A stretch of 64,000 nucleotides of DNA from Ischnura elegans (lineage: Eukaryota > Arthropoda > Insecta > Odonata > Coenagrionidae): NCBI RefSeq assembly GCF_921293095.1, contig NC_060247.1, positions 48,147,111 through 48,211,110 on the forward strand, in the 5' to 3' direction. This document shows positions 44,701-54,221 of the stretch, piece by piece. The stretch's first letter is position 1, and every line of letters begins with the position of its first letter. The position numbers and the translations under genes were made by a program. The notes beneath the pieces were generated by a model, which was not told where the DNA came from, ran no database searches, and worked only from the letters and a program-made list of their open reading frames with translations.

Positions 44701-47700
44701 ATAAAGGGCCAAGCTTGAAACTTTCATGATCTCTACATGACAGTAGTACTTATACTTTTGGAGATACGTGCTTCTTGAAATTTAAATGACAAGTTTCCCT
44801 TTTCTTCACCAAAGACTTGCTCAAGACTAGAGACAAGGGTGCTCCCTCAAAGAAAAAACAAAGAGATAGCCAGGGTAATAAGGCCCTGATTGAAATTTTG
44901 GCCCCACTGGCAATAACTTTCAGGTGAGCTGTTAATTTTTTTTTTTTGATCTGGACACTCCTCATTAAAAGTACAATTAAATTGGGTGCTTCATCTCCAC
45001 TTCAACCATTGTACTAGTAAACAATTGAAACTTAAAAGATTTTACTGAATATGCACTGATGTACTCACGTAAGTGACCACGGTACTTCAAGTCAGTATCC
45101 TTCCCAGTCTGCTCATCAATAGCATCAAGGATGGCATCAGGGGAGATGAGGCCTGACTGGCGAACCTCTTTGAGCAGCTCTGACAATGAAATGAGAGGAA
45201 GCCGCACAACTGAGAGAGCTTCTTTTTTGGCCAATAAGCGAGCCTCCTCTTCATCTGAATCATCCTCAACAGATCCCTCACAACCAACTTGGAGCAAATT
45301 TGTGGTTTCTTCCTCTGCACGGGCATCTATGTTGTGCTTCACCCAATTACAAACGGCACGAAAGATTTGCACTTCTGGAGCAAAGAAGGAGTCCCTACTG
45401 CATATTTCTTTCAGTGCACCCTAAATAAAATACAGATGAACATATCCAATTACTTTTTAAAATAATGCTAGAAAGCATGTTGAATGTATATGTATGTACA
45501 CAATGGCTATTTCACCCTGGAAGAAACTTACTCCAAAATATAATCACTTTCATTAATTTAAGAAAGTCAAATCTTAGGGCATAAAGAAGGTAATTTCTCT
45601 ATACCAAAAATCACTGTCGCCCTCAAATAAGAAAAAAATAGCTAATCAAAGTCTCATATCACACCATTTCAAGTCGGGCAAAAAGCATTACTGTATTTAT
45701 CTGAACATAGTCCCCTTTTTTTCCAAAAATGCCCGCAGTAAAAGTAAAGTGGTGACTATATTCAAACGCTTTTTTTTTTAATTTTTCCTGAAACTGAAGC
45801 CTCAAAATTAATGGGGGGACCATATTCGGAGAGAAACGGTACATATTTTCAAATTCAGTACACGCCCGATTATTCGGGCTAATGATGGGGAGAGAGAGAA
45901 CGAATAATCCGAAAAGACGGATAATCCAAACTTGCACTTAAATGTCTTGTAATGTTCATAATTTACGTAAAACAACATTATATTATTATTTATGCAGTTA
46001 TTCTGTTATTTAAGAGTGCTTCCGGGACTCATTGAGAGCTTTCTTTGCCAGTTTGCAATCTTTTAGGCGATGGCGATAACATGGTTGTACTCGTATTATT
46101 AATGCTCCATGTAAGGCCTAGTTTCGAAAACCACACAACCGCAGCTGAGTGATCATGAATACAGAAAAGTGGTCCGCACTAATGCTTCAACACCCCTGCT
46201 TGACGACGGAAACTACACTGACAGGCACCACACCACACAGTCGCGTCTCGCGCAACTGCTGCGCGCCATGTATGTATCCGTGATCAAGGGGCACGGTCGC
46301 ACACTGTAAGGCTTGGAAAGCATGAACACGGAGCTCCCGTGAATGTAGCTAGCACGTAATCGCTTCTGTTTAAAGAAGGGGATTCTAATTGAAAAAATAA
46401 GCCCGGTGTATCCTAGCATTAATGCATTAATTCCGATGATTTTTCGTCCGAATTTTTTTTTAATAAAGATCGCAGAAAAATTGAGCGAGAGTGAAAATCG
46501 TGCACGGATAATCAGCAACCCAAAAGACCACGGCCGGATAATAGGAGTCTGCTGTACAATGACTTCCAAAGGACAATCAACTAATTCTACATAACATTGC
46601 TTACAATGACTATATGAGAATTATTAATAATTTCCATAGACGTGTACTACAATTCTGGCACTCTGAGAGGACGAAGAAACTTGGCTAAGCCTGCAGGTCC
46701 TTTCCTCAATAGTTTAATAGGACCTAACAAAATAAATTACAAGTCATTTCCAAAGCTAATAAAAAAATGTAAGTTTTCAACTAATCTCTTTTAAATTTAA
46801 TATCCTTCATTGCAAACCAATCAAATTTGTGCATTTAACATTGCAAAATGCAACAATGTATTCACCAGGATTGTATAGTGCATCCTAAAATGAACCTCTA
46901 CGCTACCGAAAACTGACTGCAATATATGTGATCATTACCTCTAGATTAGAAGTGATAAAATTCATAGACCTTAACATAAGGCTATGAGATCTCAGTTACT
47001 TCAAGTAACAGAAGAAAATGAAATGTTTTCCTTATAGAAATGGTGGCGCAGATGATTTACCAGACTAGCAAAATCATTACACCCATGCCTCACTTCGCGC
47101 AATTTCAATAGTGCAAATTCATTCCTCCGGGAAACATCCCAAAGCCGATTAGCCAAATCAAACAACCTAAACACTCTCTTGAAAAAACGTGAACTTGTGA
47201 GCACACATGAAATTGATCTCATTTTACACATATTGATGGTATTGATTGACTTAAATCTTATTCTTTGTTTATATATTCATCAAAATCCATTTCTGCACCA
47301 TAATACCATAATAATGACCATAAACATTACACGTCATGTGGTCTGAATAGCTGTCCCACTGAAGTAATTTGTTTCATCTCCTTAACTGAATGGCATTCGT
47401 TAATTGCTGGGAAAAAACCGGAAAGACTTCCAATTACCTGGATTTGTGATAAACGGTCAAATGATGTTCCTCTATATCAGGCAGTTATTTGTACAAAAGC
47501 TGTGGCTTTATTTGAATCTGTAAAAGAAGACGAGGGTGGTGATCGCTCCGAGACACTGAGTGAAAGCTCCGGTTGGTTCCAGAATTTTAACAACGAGCAA
47601 GTATTTTCAGTGCGGTGGTATCAGCTGAATCTGCAAGTGCTGACTGCACAGTCGCCGCAACATTTTCTGTTGAACTCCAAGCTGCGATTAAAAGTGGCTC

Positions 47701-50700
47701 CTTTCCCTCTCAACTAGTTTTCAATGTTAACAAGACAAGATTGTTTTGGAAAATAATGCAATCTCATTCACTCATTGTCAGGGAAGAAAAATCTGGTTAC
47801 ATGGTTAATAGGCAATTCGATACCCAATCTGTACCTATGCTACTGGAAATACATCCCTATCTTCCCAATGTTCAAATGGTCTCAAATAACACAAATTCGA
47901 TAAGTGCAAAGACCCCAAGGAACACATCCCTTGCGCTAAGCGAGACATGGGTGTACAAAACAGTAATGTAAATGACAAATCTCCAAAATTAAGGTTATAA
48001 ACCTCAATATAACCACGGAATACAATCACTTAAAACCGAATTCTTCAAATAAATGAAATTACATAATTTATTATGTGAATTGAATAAATTATCCATAGCA
48101 GAACTCCAAACCTACTATTTTTCTTCGGGTAGATTTCATTCATTAATAAATGTTGAAAAGAATACACTTTTTTGCTATAGCAAAGAGGGCAAGAAATTGC
48201 AAATCTTCCAACTGCATGTTTTTCTCAATTGGATTTGCAGCCTTTTTAATATAAGAGAAGGGGTTATTTTGACACCTTCCATTTATGCATTTTTGAATGG
48301 ATTTTTGCAAATTACAGTTTACCCAATGCATTTTGAAGTGTCAATTTGTATGCACATTAGACTGAGCAACTACGTACCTTGTGTATAAGATACTTTATAG
48401 GAATCAGCTTTTTCTGCCCATTCAGTTCATATAACGAGGAAGTCAGAAACAAATCCACAAGGGTATTGGTGAACATGCTCTAAAGTTAACACAACAACTC
48501 ACGGGTAGTTGAACTGAATGCACCCTTTATCAATACTTCATTTCAATGGATACTCACAGGTGACAGCTGGAGAAATGACGGATGTTCAATGATGGCCTCT
48601 GCATGCTTATCAAAAAATGTACAACACATTTGTGTGAGACCATCCAATTGGTAAAGACGAGCAGCATCATAAATGGCACCAACATTTCGTATCTGTAGAG
48701 CTTCCCTTAAATGGTCAGAAATAGAAGCTTCCAAGTCCACAAATCCATACTGGTGAGCCAAACCTAGCATATCCAGTATCACATCTTCCTGCAAGCAAGA
48801 TTCAAAGCCAAACATAAAAAATGAATCGATTGGGAGATACAAAAACTTAAAAAGTTCCTTAACAACTTTAATACTACAAAATAAAAAACAAATTTTAAAA
48901 CCGAACCAGCCCGTTTTCTGATTAACTTCATCCAAGAAAAGAATCGCCTACTGATTGGCTACTAGCTCTCTACCACCCAGATGTCAACAGTTGGGAAAAA
49001 GGGTATAAAAACTTCACAAAACTTCATATAATTTCGTGTGGCTATTAAATATTCTATTACCAGTAATATTTTCCAGTGGATTACACTGGAGTCACTCAAA
49101 ATACAGTGGAACCTCGATCTACCGTTTTTCAGGGGGGATGGATGAAAAAAAACGATGAATGCGGGAAAATGATGAATGCGAGAGTGTTTGACCAGGTTGC
49201 CTACGTCCCAGGAAACGCTGGATTTTTGCGAATTATGGTATTTATTAATGGATTCAAACAAGATTTTAGCTGATTACAGGAATATTATTACTTTATCAAA
49301 ACACTTGGGTCATATTGTTGATTCGACTAATATCTCTTTCAAATATCCTAAAGGAATACGCCACCTTGCTAAAAAAAATGTTTGCACTCCACTCGGCATT
49401 TTCACTGCTATCATGGATTTCTGTCGGATTTAAAAATTCTTATCCATCAAATGCCATTTCAAGTACACATATTTACGAGAGCAATGTGCATGTTATGCCA
49501 AAAACAGCCGCTTTTGCCGATGCAGTGAATGGTTGTGAGATGGATCAAAAAGGCCAAAAATAGCTTATTATGTATTTGAAATGTTCCTTTATAACAATTA
49601 AATTTTTAATGTGATTGAGGCTATGTGTAAAGCATTAACAATATTGCATTAATCGTCAGCGGCACGGCACTATTTCCTTGCTTAAAATGCTTAAAGAACG
49701 TTAGAAATATGTCGTGTTCGGTATAATTATTTTTTGAATTACGTGCACATTACTAATATTTCCATCTAATAAAAGTATAATACCAATTGCCGAAATTCAT
49801 TGTTAGACACCTTTTGGGCTAATAGGTGATTCATAGGCTGAAAAAATTCAGTGGTCGAGAATCGGAGAGGCGTGAAACATCAATCTGTTGTTCTCGTGTA
49901 ACTTCATATTTTCAAAGCTAAGGTCTTTGTAATACAATCCCCGCACAAGCTGGGACCTTTTTTTTTTCGGAGAAGAGGAAAGCTTCAGAGGGGGGGGAGG
50001 AGGCGAGTGCTGAATGGAGGGGGATAGCGGATCTTGGGAAATGCACTAATGTAGCTATCCCTCGCCACTCAGCTTCTCCCTACAGTATTTCAATCTCCTG
50101 GGGATTCAAACTATGTGTCTGTCATTATTAGCCACAAATAACACGTTGTAAACACTTCGTCTCATTTTCGTCAAACGATGGATGCGGGAAAATTATAGGA
50201 CGGGACCCCGATCTTCAAACGATCAATGCGGGAAAACGATACTTTGGGGAATGATAGATGCGAAAAAAAATTACATTGTCTTTATGGAACTTAATTTGGG
50301 ACCAGGAGCGGCAAACGATGAATGCGGGAAAACGATCAATGCAGGAACAATAGATCAGGATTCCACTGTACTGCAATTGTAAGGTAAGGCAAAGCCAACA
50401 TGATTTGGTTCAAAGAAATGTTGATGCCCAAGCTGAGTTTCAATAATTTCTCTCCCATGGTGCCCCAAACAATTCATAAATTTGGTCGACAACCTATTGT
50501 TTTTGTAATATTTATGCTCAAATGAAATGTGTTCATACAAAAGTTTATCTATTTCCTAGGTGAGACATGGGTGAAAACATTATTCTGAAAACTGTTGGAA
50601 GAATTGGTAGTTGGATATTTAACGCATTGTCATACTGTGATGCATATCACTGAATTTCCCCAGAGCAAGAGTATTTATATACATAGTTTGAAAATTCCAG

Positions 50701-53700
50701 GTTATATGACAACATTGCATGTAGACAATTTTGGAAGACATAGGTCTTCAAATAGCCCCAGAGCTGGCCACATTCATATGCCAATAAGCTTTGCAATAAT
50801 TTTGTCCCCCACTGTACATTATGAAGTATAATTGGGTTTCAAATACCTTTGCAGGTGGAGAATTATGGCTAAAGCAAGAGAAGGAGGGTAATTTAAGCAA
50901 GCTTGAACACTGCCTTCAGGCTCCACTGATTGTAGAGGGTATTACTGAGAGAAAGAAACATAACCAAATCAGCAATGACTTGGGGCATCAAAATGTGCAT
51001 ACACACATCTACTTGTTTAAGGAGAGATATGAACCACGGATATCATTAATCAGGTGTCAAGTCATTGTGTAAAGGTCCTCAATTAAAGATATGAGTGGAT
51101 AATCCCCTCTCAGCAGCCCAGAAAATGGTCAGTCACTCAGCTGAAACCAGTCCCAAAGGGAGTGAAAGGTATACCAGTACAAAACTTAAAAGAAGGAATG
51201 AGTTATAACATGGATTCAGATGGAAAAACAGCAAAGGTAAGAGCATCCATGGAATATGTTCCACATTTGATAACACAATTATTAGACTCACGAAGAACAC
51301 AACACAGAGGTCTGAGAGCAATTGAATTTTAGAGGCACCAACCTACGACTGTTGTCATCTAATTGGCCGTGAGAAAGTCATGAACTGAGAAGCTTTCCCT
51401 CCACCAACCCACACTTGTTTCAGCCTAGGCTCCTAAAACACTACAGCTACGTTGATAATCAAATAACACATGGATTAAGAATTTTTAAAAATTTATTTGT
51501 CAAATGGCAACATTTGACAATTAATCAGTTTCTAACGCTTTATCTTATCCTATCTTCAGTTTTGCATACATATGCCTGAGCCTCTTCATGAGTCCCAAAA
51601 ATCGTCATCAGTTTGACTCAAGAATAAATTTCTAATACAATGGAACCTCAGTTGTGTGATGCTCCAAAGAAAATGTTGTACAGCAGACTCCCGATTATCC
51701 GGCTGCGGTTTATCCGTGTCGCGGATTATCTGTGCATGATGTAGGTTCGAAGATTTTCGCGGCGTTGGTTAGATGATCTTTCCATTCTATTCGGGTTTTT
51801 TCACTGCGTTTGTTGTATTTTAACAGTTTCGCTGGCATTACAGTCAGTGTCTTCAGGTCGAAGGTGAAATTTTTGGAAAAATTTTCCGCCTTTTATAGGC
51901 ACAAAATTTTCAGCCTTATATAGGCGGCACCAACAAAAACAAGCAGCACCAACTCTCAGCCATATCTGAGCATGCTTGGAGTGAACCTGGGCATAACATC
52001 CTCTTTGAAGACGCTAGGATAATAGCTAAAGAGAATAAATACTTCCCTCGCTTGATCAGAGAAGCTATTGAGATAGCGAAAACGCCCGCAAATTTCAACA
52101 GAGATCAAGGCTACAGCTTGCATACTGCATGGAAGAGGATTCTCCGACCACCAACAATGAGAGATGAACAACCGGCCAATGAGAGAGCAGCAGCGGATCA
52201 GCAGCCGCAGCCGCCTATATAAGGCTGAAAATTTTATGCCTATAAAAGGCGGAAAAATTTTCCAAAAATTTTACCTTCGACCTGAAGATGCTGACTGTAA
52301 CGCCAGCGAAACTGTTGTCTTTAAAATACAACAAACGCGGTGAAAAAAACCGAATAGAATGGAAAGATTATCTGTGCATGAGTTCACACTCATTCCATTT
52401 TTTCCGCTATCTTTACAAAAAATAAAATCAGATGCAAGAGCACCAGGATAAATGCATTTAAATGAAAGGCTACATCAAGCTCATCATTTCCATTTGAATT
52501 CCCTTCATTAAATGGAATTATTTTCTTTACTTGACATCAAGGAAGGTTTCAAGTCTACTTAGATGTCTGCTTCATTATTGCAGACCACGATCAATCGTGG
52601 GAAATAAAAACTCTCGATTAATTTTAGTAGATACTTCGATGGTTTACCAAGATAAATGTACTCCACGATTATTTTTTATTGTAAATTTCATATCGCAAAA
52701 GCACAATTACTGCCGTAGCATCGCTCGCGGTTAAATACAGCCCAAGGGAGCCGGAGATTTTGTCGCACTTGGGCATGTTCATGCCACCACTAGCCTCAAA
52801 CTGGAGGGAAAGGGAAAAGTAGAAGTGAAGGTAGTGGGTGGGGGGGAAGCATAAGTAGAGATAGCATGAGTCATAGCTGTTGCCCTCAAGGCAGTTCTGC
52901 ATTCCTGTTTTCCAAGCATTGCGGTGCGCGATCGCGCTCAGTGATCAAGGAGCCGCATCCCACAGCATTTGCATCCCAGGCACCTTGTGTGAGACAGGAT
53001 TACGCGGTGTGGTGCCTGACTGTGTAATTTCCGTTGTCGCGCAGCAGTTTTGAAGCATTCATACAATCCAGTTTTCTAACTCCGTGACCTCACAGCTGCA
53101 GTTGCATGGTTTTCGGAAACCAGGTATTACATGAAGCAATAGGAATATCAGTACAATCACGTTATTGTCGGTAAAAGATTGCGGTTAGGAAAATAAAACT
53201 CTTAAATATTCCGGAAAGTAATATAAAATAACAGAAAATGTGCATGATTAATTATAGACTGTTTGATTTAGGAAAATTATGAAAATTACAAGAAATTAAT
53301 GAAAGTGAAATTTTGGATTACATATTCGTGTTTTCCATTTATTCGCGCCTCTTCTCTCCATCATTAGCCCGTGTAATCAGGAGTTTGGTGAATAAGTGTG
53401 AGCATCATACAACTGAGAACTCTTGCTTCAGGAATCCTATTTACTATAATTTCAAGATAATTTACATATGACACTATTCCATTTTCAGATCTCTGCGGTA
53501 TAGAAATAAATGTCCAAGATAAATTTAAAAATTTATTAAAAAACATTCACTTTATTCTATAGAAGTACTTATTTTGTAGTCTTGCAAAGTACTGATACAA
53601 ATTTTCTCTAAAAAAACTAATTAAACAAAAGAAACAAAGTTTCCACACTTCTTTAGCATACATGCAGAAAAAATATGCGCTTACTTTACCTGGTACTTTT

Positions 53701-54221
53701 TGAGAAAATAAATATATTATATCCTATATCGGTAAATGTAAATCATAATTAAGTAAAATTATTGGGTTTAATTAAACATACGGGAGGGGCTAGGCTGCTT
53801 AAAATAATACTTGATTAAAGACTAATTTTTTAACTAAAATTCAAGAGACATGGGAAGGCTGGATTTTGTGAGATCCTTGGATTCATGAAAATTTAGGATT
53901 AGCCCAGCTCCAAAAGCAACATTTTTATTTAGAGGAGACATCTATTCAAACCATGCAAGAACTTAACATACTACATTTGAAACTTTGACAAAAAGATTAC
54001 TTTGAAGGTACATATTCAAATGCTCGTCCAGAAATGGACATTAATTCCAAGATGAAAACAACAAATATGATCATTGTTATAGAATAACTACCTTTTGATT
54101 GACTAAGCTCATGTGCCCAGTGTAAATATATTTCAGGAGTGATTTAACAGCGACTACAGATGTTCCTTTCAGTTCAATCTCAGTCTGCTGAGATTCTCTT
54201 AAGCCACCAAACAGCAGAGCC
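38438..54221 (-). CDS. BTBD9: BTBD9, BTB-BACK-discoidin protein, 5' end missing (8 exons)
   Basis: BTB/POZ domain protein 9, thought to act as a Cullin-3 substrate adaptor; loss affects sleep and dopamine in flies, and the human gene is linked to restless legs syndrome. Eight exons join in one frame for about 636 residues. In order they encode the second half of the BTB domain (ALLFGGLRES to YIYTGHMSLVNQK), the BACK domain, a first discoidin-like F5/8C domain, a second F5/8C domain, and a C-terminal tail after HFECPAQ. Order and spacing match human BTBD9 (612 residues). The first visible exon enters in phase 2, so the start codon and first half of the BTB domain lie on an exon beyond 64000. 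I looked for it between 54.2 and 64 kb and did not find it. Differences from human are an acidic insertion of about 30 residues inside BACK and an unrelated C-terminal tail. Confidence 0.95.
38786..40637 (-). other. BTBD9 last intron (1.9 kb)
   Basis: Holds repeat R1 copy 3 and a Tigger-like left end GTACAGTGGAACCGCATTAA near 38990 whose partner end was not found. It also has CGGTTCT/TCTCGGT-type short repeats near 39290. Nothing else recognised. Confidence 0.7.
40163..40453 (+). repeat. Interspersed repeat R1, copy 3 (5'-truncated)
   Basis: Matches 145-440 in the same orientation. It retains ATGACGTCACATGGAGTGGC and AAATAATTTGTATAATATGA. It lacks the first 140 bp of the family and stops at GAAACTACCCTATTC, the same 3' boundary as copy 2. 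Confidence 0.8.
40638..40824 (-). CDS. BTBD9: BTBD9 exon, second half of discoidin domain 2
   Basis: A 187-nt exon encoding LLLWDCDDRSYSYYIEVSVN and FIRIVGTHNTANE, near-identical to human. Its splice phases mirror the discoidin-1 exon, consistent with an old domain duplication. Donor GTATGA. Confidence 0.95.
40825..41838 (-). other. BTBD9 intron between discoidin-2 exons (1.0 kb)
   Basis: Contains the repeat at 41423-41660. The remainder is AT-rich and unrecognised. Confidence 0.75.
41423..41660 (+). repeat. Repeat R2, copy 1 (Tigger 5' non-coding part)
   Basis: Direct copy of 47085-47300, sharing ACACCCATGCCT, CGCAATTTCAATA and TTTGTTTATAT at similar spacing. At the other locus this sequence precedes a TIGD1-like transposase, so I interpret it as the 5' untranslated end of that element family. 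Confidence 0.65.
41839..42028 (-). CDS. BTBD9: BTBD9 exon, first half of discoidin domain 2
   Basis: Reads VPKHNVARVECSASVIEGVS, then RSRNALLNGDTSNYDWETGY and QLSQPYLIDSMR. The SVIEGVSRSRNALLNGD stretch is diagnostic for BTBD9. Phase 1 in, 2 out. Confidence 0.95.
42029..43341 (-). other. BTBD9 intron between discoidin domains (1.3 kb)
   Basis: Contains a decayed hammerhead-like motif on the minus strand at 42151-42190 (CTTGAGAATGATGC, then AAACTAGTCGAC). Nothing else recognised. Confidence 0.6.
43342..43571 (-). CDS. BTBD9: BTBD9 exon, second half of discoidin domain 1
   Basis: Reads SYSYYIEVSMDHKEWFRVID, then CRSWQTLYF, YIRIVGTYNTVNKVFHVV and IEKGLIG. It is nearly the same as the human exon at this position. 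Acceptor TTTGTAG, donor GTAAGT. Confidence 0.95.
43572..44222 (-). other. BTBD9 intron within discoidin domain 1 (0.65 kb)
   Basis: AT-rich. It includes a sequence near 43747 (ACAGCTATACCTTGCTTAAC) that resembles one end of a Tigger-type MITE. No partner end seen. Confidence 0.6.
44223..44466 (-). CDS. BTBD9: BTBD9 exon, first half of discoidin domain 1
   Basis: Reads PGKNVATVRLGAKVLQGEM to CIINHISMLLWDRDVR. The core SALLDGNCVNYD and IGYTRH match the family pattern. Phase 1 in, 2 out. Donor GTAGGT. Confidence 0.95.
44467..45068 (-). other. BTBD9 intron between BACK and discoidin 1 (0.6 kb)
   Basis: Nothing recognised beyond splice sites. Confidence 0.75.
45069..45420 (-). CDS. BTBD9: BTBD9 exon, BACK domain with acidic insertion
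   Basis: A 352-nt exon beginning GALKEICSRDSFFAPEVQIF and ending near LKYRGHL. It contains the BACK signature VRLPLISLSELLKEVRQSGL and SPDAILDAI. Between NWVKHN and VRLPL it has an extra acidic stretch (CEGSVEDDSDEEEARLLAKK) that human BTBD9 lacks. Confidence 0.95.
45689..45841. mobile_element. 153-bp MITE, TACTGTATTTA type
   Basis: Left end TACTGTATTTATCTGAACAT followed by AGTCCCC. The inverted right end is TACCGTTTCTCTCCGAATAT followed by GGTCCCC. The two agree at most positions, and this pattern is common in arthropod genomes. Non-coding. Confidence 0.7.
45856..46554 (-). mobile_element. Tigger-like MITE T1, copy 1
   Basis: The end read on the minus strand starts CAGCAGACTCCTATTATCCG. 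The opposite end is CAGTACACGCCCGATTATTC. The interior matches 51681-53390 in opposite orientation, sharing TGTGGTGTGGTGCCTG- and GATTATCCGTGCA-like landmarks. It provides an empty-site comparison for the Penelope-like insertion in copy 2. Confidence 0.7.
47085..47300 (+). repeat. Repeat R2, copy 2
   Basis: Same-orientation match to 41423-41660, including the CGCAATTTCAATA and GAAACATC segments. It lies 120 bp before the transposase pseudogene on the same strand, which suggests both belong to one Tigger element. Confidence 0.65.
47418..47850 (+). pseudogene. TIGD1-like (Tigger/pogo) transposase remnant
   Basis: Two overlapping frames together follow a Tigger transposase. Frame one reads PERLPITWICDKRSNDVPLY through KAVALFESVKED and ESSGWFQNF, the Tc5/CENP-B-type DNA-binding region. 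After a frameshift near 47620, frame two reads SAESASADCTVAATFSVELQ, SQLVFNVNKTRLFWK and REEKSGYMVN, the start of the DDE catalytic domain. The first catalytic Asp of the usual NVDET-FWK motif is Asn here. The rest of the catalytic domain is absent. It is a dead copy on the strand opposite to BTBD9. Confidence 0.85.
48558..48788 (-). CDS. BTBD9: BTBD9 exon, end of BTB and start of BACK
   Basis: A 231-nt phase 0-0 exon encoding EDVILDMLGLAHQYGFVDLE through CCTFFDKHAEAIIEHP. It aligns with human LLDFLSLAHKYGFPELE and CMCCMFMDRNAQEVL. Acceptor TTGCAG, donor GTGAGT. Confidence 0.95.
49104..50368. mobile_element. Pogo/Tigger-like MITE T2, copy 1, with subterminal repeats
   Basis: Ends CAGTGGAACCTCGATCTACC and, inverted, CAGTGGAATCCTGATCTATT, flanked by TA on both sides (49102-49103, 50369-50370). 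The motif AACGATNNATGCGGGAAAA recurs at 49150, 50174, 50219 and 50314. The first 580 bp match 61596-62138. No transposase. Confidence 0.8.
51932..52222 (+). pseudogene. C-terminal end of Penelope-like polyprotein (GIY-YIG tail)
   Basis: The frame reads SAISEHAWSEPGHNILFEDA, then RIIAKENKYFPRLIREAIEI and NFNRDQGYSLHTAWKRIL, with TAA at 52220-52222. The SAI-EH...GH...R.I.KEN.Y..RL.RE..EI pattern is the conserved end of the GIY-YIG endonuclease domain of Penelope-like retroelements. The reverse transcriptase and most of the polyprotein are missing, so the copy is a severely 5'-truncated remnant. The C-terminal 25 residues (TMRDEQPANERAAADQQPQ) are low complexity. Confidence 0.85.
52282..52333 (+). 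ncRNA. Hammerhead-like motif in Penelope-like terminal repeat
   Basis: The order is CTGAAGA (52282-52288), T, GCTG, a 10-nt loop, CAGC, GAAAC (52308-52312), then TGTTGT and ACAACA (52313-52318, 52328-52333), which can pair as a further stem. A diverged inverted copy lies in the left arm at about 51822-51857. The extra T and the lack of an obvious GTC-type cleavage site mean it is only hammerhead-like. Confidence 0.5.
54092..54221 (-). CDS. BTBD9: BTBD9 exon with second half of BTB domain
   Basis: A 130-nt exon reading ALLFGGLRESQQTEIELKG and then SVVAVKSLLKYIYTGHMSLV. This corresponds to the human ALLYGGMRESQ...LLKYIYTGR segment. The first base completes an Arg codon split with a missing upstream exon. 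Donor GTAGTT. Confidence 0.93.

Larger units (their letters stand above)
45421..48557 (-). other. BTBD9 intron within BACK (3.1 kb)
   Basis: Holds a small MITE (45689-45841), a Tigger-like MITE (45856-46554), repeat R2 copy 2 and a TIGD1-like transposase pseudogene. The last 600 bp are unrecognised. Confidence 0.75.
51740..52365 (+). mobile_element. Penelope-like element fragment with 16-bp target duplication
   Basis: GATTATCTGTGCATGA occurs exactly at 51724-51739 and 52366-52381. Between lie two inverted arms of about 150 bp (51774-51927 and 52209-52362) around a coding remnant. Inverted terminal repeats, a 5'-truncated coding region and a 10-16-bp duplication are all usual for Penelope-like elements. 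Both arms carry a hammerhead-like signature. Confidence 0.8.
51681..53390 (+). mobile_element. Tigger-like MITE T1, copy 2, interrupted by a Penelope-like element
   Basis: Starts CAGCAGACTCCCGATTATCC after TA. It ends near GTAATCAGGAGTTTGGTG, the decayed counterpart of the other terminus. Segments 51681-51739 and 52382-52440 are continuous in T1 copy 1, so 51740-52365 is a later insertion. Part of the interior (about 52440-52950) has no counterpart in copy 1. Confidence 0.65.
48789..54091 (-). other. BTBD9 intron at BTB/BACK junction (5.3 kb)
   Basis: Holds the pogo-like MITE at 49104-50368 and the Tigger MITE copy 2 with its Penelope-like insertion. Unrecognised AT-rich DNA lies at 50371-51640 and 53391-54091. 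Confidence 0.75.

Noticed and set aside
52282-52333. Calling a functional hammerhead ribozyme
   Set aside because: One extra base follows the CTGANGA box and no cleavage triplet could be placed, so only a hammerhead-like motif is claimed.
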